Below, one piece after another: positions 52,412 to 64,000 of a DNA stretch of 64,000 bases. This stretch comes from Styela clava. Its lineage: Eukaryota > Chordata > Ascidiacea > Stolidobranchia > Styelidae. Made by a program: the position numbers and the translations under genes. Under the pieces are notes generated by a model. It was given only the letters and a program-made list of their open reading frames with translations, was not told where the DNA came from and did no database searches. The stretch spans positions 9,672,001 through 9,736,000 of the forward strand of contig NC_135251.1 of assembly GCF_964204865.1 (NCBI RefSeq), in the 5' to 3' direction. Position 1 is the stretch's first letter. Each line of letters begins with the position of its first letter.

Positions 52412-55400
52412 CTATTGTCCAGTAGCTTCCTGTACTCGGTCCTCGATTTCGTTTTTATCTTTTCCAATTGTTTGCCTTGGTGATTTATTGTTACTTGAGT
52501 CAGTCTTTGTTGCCTTGCCGAAAAACGACATCATCACAGAAAAAGGTTTACTGTTTTTCATTAGTCTGGAAACAAATATATGTAAATTTTTCTGATTAGC
52601 TTTCATGTTTTTTTTTTCATATTGTAAAAATACATCTATCGGTGAGTAATTGTAAAATCCAAATATTCTACATCACTTTCAAAATTTACTAAACAAATTG
52701 CTGCCTTTCGTTAAATAAATACTGCTAAAGCAGGGGTGGGCAAACTGCGGCCCGCAAAGAAAATTTGTGCGGCCCGCAGAGAAGTGTCAATTTTGAATGG
52801 TATGCCCGCGAAACGAGTTTTCAGTTTAGTTAATCTGGTATGCGAACAAATGCTTAATAGTAACCGATATTACAACTGTTTTCTTACATTAATGTAAACG
52901 AGGGCGTCTTCGGAGCACCTCACATTTTTGTAAACGTTGCGCGGCCGCACGGGTGTCGGGTAATACGTGGCCTTCAAACGCGCCGCCGATAACGCGCTTG
53001 GGTTTCGCACGCCGTTGCACGTTACGCCCATATTATTATCACATGTACATGAGTATTGTCCTTTTTCACTTAATTCATTTTTGTTACAATTCAATATGTT
53101 TCTCCCATTTCCAAAATCATTCAATAGTGTTATTGTCGGCACTATAATAACTAAATAGTATATTTTCATCGAATCGAATAATTTTAACGAATTGACGAAT
53201 ATTGGGTTGAATTCGGGATTTTATTCCGATTTTTATTTTTTGGGTCGGCTTTGATCTTTCTGTTACAGTTTTAAAATTAACTGTCATAATTTTAAGCTAA
53301 AAATATTATCATTTTTGACGCCGGAATGTGGGTATTTTTCAAGACGATAGTTGACATTCTTGATTTTATTTTCTATTGTGGCTGTTTTATTTTCGTATTC
53401 AAATAGTGAATAAAAACCCTGCAAATTCATTGCGTGAATCCTAAATTCTATTTTGAGTTCAAATTATGATTAATTTGTCGGCAATAATGGCAATTCTACT
53501 AGTCAAACAATAATAGTTCCACTTAGTCTGACTGATTCAAACTGTAAGCGTGGATGTTTTTTTTTTCAAAATAAGTATTAAATGAAATGGTATATCCTAC
53601 AATTTGTGAGAATATCTATATGTGAATAACAAATCATTAAAATCCCGAGATTTTCAGGAAATAATTGCGGAATCGGGATTGAAAAAAACAGCCCAAACCC
53701 GGGATTTTGGGATCGAGATTTCCCGGGGTCCCAACTCTACATAGCACGGTACCTGATTGAAAAATACTCAGTTCGCACGTTCCGTAATCTGACAGTAGGT
53801 CTATAATTTAGCGAGGTCTGATAGTAAAATGGAGGCAAACAAACAGCAAAATATTATCCAGTTCGAACAGCTCTCCTTCGCCTTGCAGAAACTTCATTAG
53901 AACAGCGTTTAACATGTTTAATATATAATAAAAGACAGCAGCAAATTTCTCAATAAATTGGATTGTCCTTTTCTGCATCGCCTATTTTTGTCCTAATTGC
54001 ATTCCTTTAAATACATTGTGTTCATGACATTTTGGGTTAATTTTGAAGGTCCGCCGGTCCGCAAAAATTATTTTGAAATTTTACCGTTCCGCGTACTGAA
54101 AAAGGGTTGAGAACCACTGCCCTCAGCAATGCCGTAAGATCAATACCAAAACGAAACAATTTTTTGTGCTTGCAACTACAGTATAAACTCTATCTACAAA
54201 ATTAATTAGTTCCTGAAACTCTTTCATAGGTAGAAAATTCCGTAAGTAGGGACGCATTTTACCTGTAATTGCGCTAATACGTTCTAAGCCGCCACAAAAC
54301 CCGAACATAATATTTGTATAAATTATAATATTGGTTAAAACACGTAGCGAAAACACGTTAGAATTATATTACTGCATAATAAATAGAAAAGGTACACACG
54401 GAACAAAGAAAGAACATAGAAATACCGAATAAAAACAACGAACGGTATGTTTGTTTACTTTTGGTATTGGTCGACTAGGCTAGGCTAAACGCTAGCAACA
54501 CATTGTACGTTCCCGCGGGAAACAAACGGGCTAATGGGAAGGCGAATTTATATTAATTTATTGCTGCGCCGCACATGACTGGCTGTCTTCGATTACGATA
54601 AAAAATATAATAGATGTAGAATGATTTAAATCAAAACGTGACGGCGACGCTAAGATATGTGCGCCATGTTCGATATTCTCATAAACACAAAAAACGATAT
54701 TCGAAGGTCGCGATTTCTGTATATTGAACTCAAATTGGACAACCCTTCTCCAAGCACTGCATTGAATTAACCTGGAATAAACAAATATACCTATACACGT
54801 TTTTTAAGTTTTCGTTTTTCAGCCTTTTGTATGTGAAAAAAATCTTATGTTAGCCGAATAAAAGAATTTTCGTAAATTAGATTTTTCGTATCCAGGGCCT
54901 TTCGTAGGTAGAGTTTCTAGGTGCGTCCCGCGGACTCACCCAGTGACTTGTATCTAGCCCGCTTGTAATAAAAGTTGCACACCCCTGTGCTAAAGCATAA
55001 AATAAATGTTAAATTGCATTAAACTCACCTTAATTGCGTTTTAAATCTTGCAGCAATGAAATAGACGTATGGATTAATTGCAGAGTTCAAATATACCATA
55101 AGAGAAGCCCCGTAGAATAGTTTGCTGCAGAAGTCACTCTGTTAAATATAAATCAGAGAATTTTTGAGGCACATTTTTGAGGAAATTTTTAGAACAAAAA
55201 CCACGAGCAAGTTCATAACATAACCGAGCGTATGAGAAAATTGAACAATTTGAATATTTTCCAATTGGACAAGAATATATGGTGGTTGAATAACCTCATC
55301 CCTAAAGGCCGATAGAGCTGTGCAAGCTATTAACACATTTTTCAGAAATGAACATCTTGATCTTCGGTCATTATGGCCCAGAGACCTCTTGGTCAGGGTT

Positions 55401-58400
55401 CCGAATCTGTACCTGTTTTACTCATGATTTTATGCAGTGCCTTGTGTCAATTTTTACGTCAAGCTGCTGTCAAAAAAATACTATTCTCTCAAAATATATA
55501 AATGTGACATAAGCAAATTTGAATTTACTAGGACAGTATGCGATTTTCTCATGTTCATGTAATTACTTAAAATCCAATACTTTTCGTTTCAATTTTGTCT
55601 AGAAATTCATAACATAACCGAGCGTATGAGAAAATGGAACAATTTGAATATTTCCAATTGGACTAGATTATATCTGTGGCCATATTCGTCATTTGAATGA
55701 CCTCATCTGTAAAGGTCGAGGGAGCTGTGCAAGTATTTGAATACTTTTATGATATTGAAGAGCCGGTCGTTGGAAACGTTTTATGTAGTTTTTAGCTAAA
55801 ACTAATATTATGGTATAGTTTCAGCGAGCAATTACTTACCGTCAGTGTTCCCTCTAAGGTGTGCGCGTGTGCGCGCGCACACAGCTTTCAGAGGCTGCGC
55901 ACATGCATAGATTTATTGCGCACAGACGTATTTCGATGTAATGTAACAATGTGCTCGGTTGGCAGGTTGAGAAAGTTTGTTGTTGGCTCACTTATTATCC
56001 GGTTAGAACGCCAAAATTTCTTCATTGGTTTTTGCACAAATATTAGTCATTTCCAAAAAAGTGCGCACACACCAAAATTTCTGCGCACACATACTACAAA
56101 AAATTAGAGGGAACATTGCTTACCGTTCCTGAAATTCCTGTCATTTTTGCCATGTGAACAGAGTGATACGGAAGCCAACAGACAGCAAACACAATGACTA
56201 GTATTGCGCACATAATCATCACTCTATCGGTGTCTTTATCATCTTTTGTTTTTCTACTCGATGCGTCCCCTCGAAATCGCTTTTTGTGTAAATGAACAAT
56301 GATCAGAATGTAACAAGCTGCGATAATCTGTAATATCAGAAAGTATAATTAATAATGCTAACAGAATGACATAATTTCTTTCCACGAAAGAGAAGAAGAT
56401 TATAGTCCAACTTTTTCAGATAAAACAACATAAAACCGAATAAAACATCAAACATTGTTTATTATTTGTTATATTATTTTCATTTATCATTTTAATGCTA
56501 TTCCGTTCAATTCTCTGTGTCAACGGACATATACGAGCCCGTGGTAGTAAGTATAGACAAAGAAGATGGACCTGCAGTTCAATACACAAACACTGTACTT
56601 ATCTTATAATAATATACCAACTAAATTATTTAGTGACATGAAGAATTACAATGCTGTGTGCTATAAAATCATTGCTTTCTATCTGAGGGAAATTTAATTA
56701 GTAAAATGATTTCCAAAAATAAATTACTCAAACTGAAATAATGCATATATATATGATAACATAAAAAGATTTATAAAGATCATCGGCCGCCGTTTTATTT
56801 TTTTTATTTTTATGCATGGCCGTGTGTGTGTCTCTGCTATGAATTTACCAACTGTCTATGTCTGTTATTTTTCAAATATTTTGCATACTATTACGTATTT
56901 ACGTAAATTACATACATTGAAAAGATAAGCACATTGAGTCAATTACAGGTAATTTGAATAATTAGGACATTGTCTCATTATGCGAAATATCGAACAAAAT
57001 AACTAGTTACTAGTGTATATCAACCGAAGAAAATTAAATTATCCAATTGAATTGCTTCAAGTTTAAGTATAGGTACAACTTACAACTCACCATAAAAGGG
57101 ACGATAAACATCACGATAAAATTAAAGTAGAGGAATCCAATAAATCCCTGGTTATATTTAATATAATGACACCATGGATGAAGAGTTTCACCCGATTCAT
57201 CACTTTCAGGTTCTCCGCTGTAATCACTATAAATAGATAAGTTTAATAACTTCTGAGTGCGGTATAACTCCACGAAGTATATAAATAATTAGGGTTTTGT
57301 GAAAGAAAGGAATGTATTTTTGTCAAATAATTTGAGTTAATGCTTGTAGAAACAAGTTCAAAATGATAGCCAAGGATCAGAAACTTCAAAAAACAATGAC
57401 AGCAAATTTAAAATCAATCATTCGTGCAAATGAAACATACTAAACGTAATCTTCTGGCGGAGAACAGGCAGGAGAGTTGTTCATTTCGGCCATGTCTCTT
57501 ATACATTCTTCGTATGTGTACCCTGATCCGGAATCATTGTCGGGATAGAAACCTTCACCCAAGCAAATGTCGTGAGCTGACATTTCGGGACCATACTCCG
57601 GGAATTGCAGTCTGAAAATAATAGTTATAATAGGTCTGGCAGTAAGAAACGTTCATTTTATGTTCTTGTAAACATTCGATCATCTGATCTTCCTGTCATT
57701 TTGGAGGTCTCAAACAAATTTTAAAAGTGTATATATCGATACCAATCTTAAATGTACGACATTAAAAAACATTCATATTTATCATAAAAATAAAAAAATA
57801 AATATATTCCTTCATTATATTTCGTGAATATCTAATGCTTCGTTTTTATGTCATTCATACTAGCACCTGAAATTAGGCAGAACAAAGCAAACGAAGCAAA
57901 TTTCTTAATTGTAATTAAAATAAATAAAATTCATTTTGGAAAAAAAATATATTTATTGAACATTTACGTTGTAATAAGCAATAAGAATTTTTCAGAATAT
58001 TTAACATGAAGCCTTCATTTAGCTCTTGAAGTCATTTTGAATAGTTATCAATTGTGTTTTATTGAGATATATTTTTTTTTTTTCAGGTTTTTTAATTTTA
58101 AACCTGAACATTAGCAGCAGATTTTATTGTCACAAAATTAACGCTATTCACATCGGCTGCTTCCAATAATTGATTGAACGTTTGATTAGTATATCTCCAG
58201 TCAATGTTTTAATTTGTTATCATTTATTTCTTTGTACGGCTTTCAAAGTGTACAATTATTGAAATATGGAAATGATTGTGGCTGAGCGAAAAATATTTGT
58301 TTTCGCATACGCCCTAAAAAATTAAAATGTTTCTTACTCGCATTTACAATAAGGTTCACGTCCTCGTTTTGTGCTGTACATCATGATAGGTATACATATC

Positions 58401-61312
58401 AATATTGCAACTGTCCATACAATAGCCGTAATAATATAAGCTGCTTTTGTAGTTCGTAATTTTTGCAACCGGTCTGAGAACGCGTGACACACTGCAATGT
58501 AACGATCCAAAGCCATCACCTAAATGCACAGAGATATTTTAAGTGTTAGGATTATAATTTAACTAGTATTAATTTATTGAAAAAATAGATTCCGATTTGA
58601 TACGGAAACAAAAACAATGCAAGAACCCTAATCATTTTTATTCCAAGGTCTGCATTAGCCCTAAAATTCAAAATGTCCTGCTTAATTATAAGAAAAACCT
58701 TAATTAAAATATTTCCCGTCGTGTGATCAATATTGAAATCAAATCCTTTCATGACATTACATTATGACTTACAACGATACAGTTTACAGAACAAACAAAT
58801 ACAGGAATATACGTAATGTGGCCTTACTAGTTAATTACAGTAGGAAGTCCTAGGAAAATTCTCCATACATGATTGCATCAATCATAGGAAATGGTTTCGT
58901 ATAACCTAATTAAGACGCAATTCCTAGGAAATGTTTGCACGCGTTTGTGTAATAGTGAAAACGCGATCCCTATTTTTCGCTACAGTAAAACCAAGCAGCT
59001 ATTAACACATTTTTCAGAAATGAATTTTTCGATCCTCGGTCATTATGGCCCAGAAACCATCTTTTGGTCAGTGTTTCGAATCTGTACCTATTTTACTTGT
59101 GATTTTATTCAGTGCCTTGTGTCAATTTTTACGTTAAGCTGCTGTTAGAAAAATACTATATTCTCAAAATCTATAAACGTGACATTAACAAATTTGAATT
59201 TACTGTGACAACATGTGATTACTCCATTTCATGTAATGACTTCAAATCCAATATCTCTCGTTTCAAATTCGACTGCTATAGGAAGTAATCAATTATTTAA
59301 AGTACGCATTAATCACTCTTAATTTCCCTGGGTATAAACATGCTTTCGTTTCTAAAATGTACCCTATTTGAATTGCAATACAGATATCTAACAGCGTTTA
59401 TTGTCAATAGCCTAATCACGTTTATTATATCTCACTAAATTATTCAGGCTTAAGCAACTTAATATATAAATAAAAATTGTATAGGTTCTAACACTACTTA
59501 AAAATTAAATAATAAAAAATACTTCACCGTGAGGAAAGAAATTGAACTATAATAATTTATGAATAAAACAGCTTCTTTTGCTTTGCACATCCCATCTGGA
59601 AATATCCATTCGTTGTTAGCATCTTCAACAACTTGGAACGGGAGAGTAAGAAGAAATGCTGAATCGGCTATTGCGAGCTGAAGAATATACCTATAAAACA
59701 GTCATGGGTTATTACTTGAATTTAGATGTCAGCAGTTATTGTCCAGATGGGAGACAAGTGGGAAACGTAAGACAATTGGGACATTTTCGCAACAGAATTA
59801 ACATGATGCACAGTGAGAGCCAATAATGGCTGCACGTATTGCGTATGTCGTGTGTGAGGCAATAATAATATATTCTGGATCGCAAACACAATTCTAGCGT
59901 CTTCTGGAAACTGTCGGGCCCATCCAGACGAAACTTGGCATGTAGGTCTGGAATGGTGTAAACATAACCCAAAAAGTCATTTAATTTTGTCATTTTGCCT
60001 GTCTCCTTGTAGTCTTTTTTGTCGAACACTAAGCCTGAATTTTCATAAATTTAATAATTGTTTATTTAATTGTATTCCAATGGGAATCCCAGAAGCCTGG
60101 ACAGGCGCAAATTCATGTGGGATGAGATGGAACTGAAAATTATGTTCTATGTACAAGCCTGAATACCAGTGGCTGCTTCAGAGCTAAAGATATGCGAATA
60201 AGTGTCGAATATATTTTTAAAGTACTATTGTTGACGTACTTATTATTTGATCTTCGTTGAGTACGTAGTTAAAAACGTTCCATTGTCAAACTAATATAGC
60301 AAAATGGCAATGCACAATGAGTCCGAAAGTAATATCTCACTTGTGTACAAGTACGCATATATCGGATATTAGGTTATGCTTCCTTTACAAATGAAAACGT
60401 AAACACAAGAGTATCATCGCCATATTCCTTAAACAAGATTCAACTCAAAAAATGTTCAAAAGTAATATTTCTCTTGTTTACATGTACGCGTAGTTCGGAT
60501 ATTAAGTCATGTTTCTACTACAATTCTAAACATAAACAAACACGATTATCAACGTTATTTTCATTAACCAAGATTCAACATAAAACATTAGATGTACTTA
60601 CCAATGTGTGACTCCCTTTTTAAATTCAGTCAGCAACAAAATCATTGCAATCACGATAATGTTACCAAAAACTCCAATAGCGCAGACAAATATTCTGAAA
60701 CCATTTATCGCTCGAAGTTCTGGATCCAATGTATATCCATCGTTTTCATTGGTGGGATTGTAACCTAATTTGAAACGTAACAATATTCGTATTAGAACAA
60801 TATAAAAAAAAAACTTGAAAATCAGACTGTTAAAGTTACTATATTTACTATACTCATTCATCGCTTAAATGACCTCAAATAAAATTTAGTCAAAAATGGT
60901 TAAGAAAAGAATTTTTTTTTCATAAGTTCATAAAATATGAGAAGATGTTGTCATTTATAACATATCCCAAAAACGTTTCAAAAATGTTAAATACTGTTTT
61001 ATGGTCGCGAGGAAACATTAGCAAAGTATTTATTTATTTAGCTAACTTAACACTGATATACCATTAATAATTATTCATCATTTTATAAAAGCGGATTTGC
61101 TTGGAAAAGATTTGTTTTTAAACACTTGGACTAAAATTTGGGAACAAATAGACTGTCATTATTAATAATTTACATCTTTTTGAAAAATCACAGATACAGA
61201 TACCCATATAACAAAATCAATAACAAGGGTTACCTGGATATGTTGTGGCAATCTCATTACTGGTAGAAATATTCAATTCAATTAGCTCAGAGTCACCCAA
61301 CGTATCTGTCAT
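52412..61312 (-). CDS. Receptor E: class A GPCR, nine exons, 453 aa
   Basis: Exons in transcript order: 61234-61312, 60602-60764, 59528-59690, 58338-58519, 57441-57611, 57091-57226, 56124-56327, 55029-55138, 52412-52565; 1362 nt, open throughout despite three intronic rearrangements. Class A landmarks are intact. Exon 5 is 171 nt, the longest of the set, with a new N-N-S sequon and E-D-Y-V-Y at its end. Exon 6 is 136 nt as in receptor A. Intron 8 holds a hAT nest, intron 7 a copied piece of intron 3, and a MITE abuts the exon 7 donor, which is kept as ACG|GTAAGC. It ends A-T-G-Q like D, without a PDZ-type tail. Several exon 2 and 6 residues (E-L-R-A-I-N-G-F, T-L-H-P) resemble receptor A more than B-D. 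Ligand unknown. Confidence 0.85.
52731..54987. mobile_element. hAT element with nested relics, in intron 8 of receptor E
   Basis: A 2257-bp insertion flanked by the exact 8-bp duplication TGCTAAAG (52723-52730 and 54988-54995). The ends are CAGGGGTGGGCAAACTGCGG and ...GCACACCCCTG, typical hAT termini. The interior includes a second hAT-like end at about 54084-54119 (GGTTGAGAACCACTG) and a 'cccgggattttgggat' repeat region near 53.7 kb, suggesting nested older elements. No intact transposase frame seen. Confidence 0.8.
55211..55750. repeat. Intron 7 local duplication enclosing a copy of intron 3 sequence
   Basis: 55211-55325 and 55605-55750 are two copies of the same intron 7 segment ('ttcataacataaccgagcg...'). 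Between them, 55326-55604 matches intron 3 of the same gene (about 58998-59275; shared 'ggtcattatggcccaga', 'ccttgtgtcaatttttacg'). The other receptors have a single intron 7 segment and no intron 3 copy. Confidence 0.7.
55843..56118. mobile_element. hAT-type MITE at the exon 7 splice donor of receptor E
   Basis: A 276-bp element with termini CAGTGTTCCCTCTAA and TTAGAGGGAACATTG, flanked by the 8-bp duplication CTTACCGT (55835-55842 and 56119-56126). The interior is rich in GTGCGCGC-type palindromic sequence. No coding capacity. The duplication contains the 5' splice site itself. Confidence 0.85.
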
Positions 61313-63309
61313 TTTATTTAGTAGATAAATAAAATATATATGCGACAAATATATTCTTAAATAAAAAAGATACACAATCATTAAACACGTTTGTAAAAAA
61401 ATACGAATCGTTTCATTTAAAAAATCCAATAGACAATTTTATATATTTTATCACAACTTTCCGTTTTTTTACGTTAGCTATCATTCTGTAGGAAGAAAAT
61501 CAAAACTGTTATCATATCTGATAAGTTTATTTTAAATATATTATCAACATATCGTAGCCTCGTGAACTCGAAGACCCGAATTACAACTTTCACATCAACA
61601 ACTTTCATTTTAGGAAGCTTAATATATCAACGATTAAAGTTGTTTTCATTATGTCTGACAATTAAAATTTGACATTAAAAATGTAAAAATTTAAAACTCA
61701 AACTATAAAAATATTGGAGAACCTCGAACTGAATATATTTTGTCTATTTTGTAAGAGATCAAAAGCAGAAAATATACGTCATATATCAAAAATAGATATT
61801 TGATCTCTCTAGGAATAACTAACTATACGATATAGCCTCGAGTCTTGGCTTCAAACGTACTACAATTTCTCTGCTGCAATGGACGATACGAAATAAATTA
61901 AACAAATCCGAGACAAAAATTCTTACTACACGTGCGTTATGCCCGACTGAAATCAATACAGTGAGTTTCTCTGTGATTTTAAATTCTTATAGCCCTAACA
62001 TCTACGTTTATATCCGGATGTCACGTTCCAGAACGTCAGTAATAAAAAATTGTACTGTTGCAGCCATATTTTTGCTAAGTTCAATATAGATATCTTATTG
62101 CATACTCGAAGACTATCCTTACTTTAACTTCTCACAATTATCTCATTCTAAGGGAAAACACAATGCAGTCAAACTTGGCCTCTAGTAAAACATATGTTTT
62201 CAAATCTGATATCTGTCACGATTTGTTTGTGGCTTATAACATGACTGCATGAAAAATGAAAAAAAAATAGTAACAATTGCGTAAATACGTAAAGAGAAGT
62301 TTCACAAACGTGACATTTGGCAGTTGAATTTATTTTTAACGTCGTGAATTAGAATGAAAATTTTCCAAGCAAATTTACATCCAAATTAGTAAAACATTTG
62401 CTCTAGTAAATTCATTACGCCATTCCAACGAGGACAAGGCCAAATATGGTACAGACAAAAATACTATCAGTGTTTCCACGGTCAATCAAAAATATTCCAA
62501 GAAAGTAACATTCTTCAAAAATCTTTATTATAAGAGGTAACTTAGATGAAAATGATGTTTTCCTGTCACTCAAAGTAAACGTGAAACTGTAAACCATTTC
62601 TATAAAACGTTAAATTTCAGTTATCTAAAGTAAAAGCAGCCACCCTCACATGCTGACTCAAGTCCAATTAAAAATTATCTATCTGAGCGATTTAATAAAT
62701 TTTCCTATTTTAACAAGAATAGTCATGCATTAGCACTAGAATTAAATATAACGTTATTTTAATAAATCCATATATTGTAAAGACAAACATCTCATAAATA
62801 AATTTGAAATGAATAAAATACGTTTGAAGACAGTAATTCATTCAGAAATCATTGTTATCGGTGGGTTGAGAAGAATATCCCTCATTAGAGAGATGTAAGT
62901 TGCCTAGAAAACAATATTGGCGTTGAAAATACGCACTTAAACCACTCTAAATTAGCCTTAATTTAATGCAAACTTTGTAAATTCAGTGAATAAAGATAGC
63001 ATTTCGAAGGCCTTCCATATCTTAAACATGTCGAAACACTCAAATTAGGATCTGCAATCAAAAGCTTTTGCTTGCTGTTATAATTTTTGTTCCAGCGTAT
63101 TATGTCGGCATTTGAATACAATACCGCGTTCATCATCAAGTAAACTATAAGATATTAAAAGTGCTACACATTGAATCGAGTTAAATTTTGCTTTTGGAAG
63201 CTTATCCAAATCGATTAAGGCTTTTATAGTCTTAAGTGTGTTTTAGCGTAAAATACCTGATAATATGCAAAATTTTAAAGCGGGCATAATATGATTTATT
63301 TTGTGTATA

Positions 63310-63540
63310 TTTGAAACATGAGGTTTTTCGTCTACCCAAAAGGCTTGTGGTTGTAGTGTTCCGCGAGCGTCTTCCGAGTGTTCCGTGGAAAATAAATCGA
63401 AAATACGTCTTGATGGGTCGCCATCGCGATCTAGGGATCGTGAAGTTGTCGCCCAACTGCCCGCTCAATATCGCGTCGCCGTCGGCCTGAAGCGGACTAA
63501 ATGAGGTAGGGTAGTGGCATTTTCGTCAACCGTCGGTCTA
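63310..63540. other. GC-rich island of unknown nature
   Basis: About 230 bp with GC content well above the rest of the window ('gtcgcccaactgcccgctc', 'gcgtcgccgtcggcctgaag'). Several frames are open on both strands for 60-80 codons, including one ending after V-A-V-G-L-K-R-T-K, so frame openness does not identify a coding strand. The A-rich, ATA-repeated tract after it (63578-63625) could be a retroelement tail. It may be an exon or part of a repeat. Confidence 0.3.
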
Positions 63541-63551
63541 GCTTTTTGACT

Positions 63552-63565
63552 GAGAGAGAGAGAGA
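63552..63565. repeat. (GA)n microsatellite
   Basis: Seven GA dinucleotides following the GC-rich island. Confidence 0.7.
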
Positions 63566-64000
63566 TTTATTATTCGTCAACCAGAAAAAAAAACATAAAT
63601 ACAATGATAATAATAATAAATATAAAGCAATAAGAACAACGTGTCTTCGGTATGGACTGGAGGCAGCGATACGACCCTGCGGTCATCAGAGTCAGCTCCC
63701 ACCATGTTCGCACCAATTGAAATAAGGTCACAGTAAAAATATTTAATATTATAAAGCGGTTATAAATTCTAGAATTCTGTATCTTTGTTGTTTTAAGTTC
63801 ATTATCGAGTTTGCAGCAATCCTTTGGGTTTTGCTATAGGCAAACAGGTAGGTTTAAAAAATACAGGTAAATAGTTCCACATATCTATCTGGTTTTACTT
63901 TGAAATGCTGAAAAAATTACTCATTTTGCGTTAAACTCGATTCAGCAGGTAAAAAACTGCAGCTTGCAAACTTGCAGCAATTACTTACTATCTCCATTAG

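Larger units (their letters stand above)
50063..62185. repeat. Tandem unit U5 (orphan exon 9 #4 + receptor E)
   Basis: The last unit. It is enlarged by a hAT nest in intron 8, an intron rearrangement and a MITE. Homology to the other units ends at 'aaacttggcctcta' (about 62185), with no orphan exon 9 after it. Confidence 0.7.
61313..64000. other. 5' flank of receptor E and right-edge intergenic DNA
   Basis: 61313-62185 is homologous to the other unit flanks; beyond it the sequence is unique. 62186-63300 is AT-rich with no recognisable gene. 63310-63540 is a GC-richer island, followed by a short GA repeat and an A/T-rich ATA-repeat tract. Confidence 0.5.

Noticed and set aside
1-64000. CRISPR arrays, bacterial operons, rRNA genes and intact tRNA genes
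   Set aside because: No spaced direct-repeat arrays, Shine-Dalgarno-led operons, or rRNA or full cloverleaf tRNA sequences were seen. The content is eukaryotic.

Overview
The window is AT-rich animal genomic DNA. Protein-coding information is broken into short exons with GT/AG introns, and about half of the rest is recognisable as DNA-transposon remains. The main content is a cluster of class A (rhodopsin-like) G-protein-coupled receptor genes: five complete nine-exon genes and one truncated pseudogene. The AT richness, the heavily intron-interrupted GPCRs and the hAT, piggyBac and MITE content would suit a marine invertebrate deuterostome such as a tunicate, but nothing in the window fixes the species.

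Layout. 1-8244 is mostly non-coding; it has a diverged direct duplication of a possibly formerly coding segment at the left edge and one candidate exon near 7.2 kb. Receptor A (8245-14449, + strand) faces receptor B (18253-23861, - strand) tail to tail. The segment from A's last exon through B and its upstream flank has been tandemly amplified, giving five units: U1 14269-27675, U2 27676-31095, U3 31096-40867, U4 40868-50062 and U5 50063-about 62185. Each of U2-U5 begins with an orphan + strand copy of receptor A's last exon. U3, U4 and U5 carry receptors C, D and E on the - strand. U2 is internally deleted and keeps only exons 1 and 2 of its receptor. Homology ends after receptor E at the same short sequence that precedes each orphan exon, so the duplication breakpoints can be read directly. 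From 62.2 kb to the end there is AT-rich intergenic DNA plus a GC-richer island near 63.4 kb.

Mobile elements, several defined by comparison with empty paralogous sites: a 2.8 kb piggyBac element with a transposase broken by a single frameshift (upstream of B); hAT elements at 16.6 kb and in intron 8 of E; a fold-back element with about 47-bp terminal repeats upstream of both the U2 and U3 receptors; a TA-flanked MITE at 29.7 kb; a hAT-type MITE exactly on the exon 7 splice donor of E; and a tRNA-like SINE in intron 2 of D.

The receptors are predicted 448-456-residue 7TM proteins with the class A landmarks (GN in TM1, LAxAD, DRY, CWLP, NPxxY). Their distinctive feature is a very long, acidic, tyrosine- and cysteine-bearing second extracellular loop. 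Most of it is encoded by a dedicated exon (exon 5) of symmetric phase 2-2 whose length varies among paralogs, while other exons are nearly constant. The closest general resemblance by eye is to peptide receptors of the somatostatin/opioid/galanin type, but the ligand is unknown. The features most worth following up are the modular ECL2 exon, the change of C-terminal PDZ-type motif among paralogs, and the fossil record of unit duplication.
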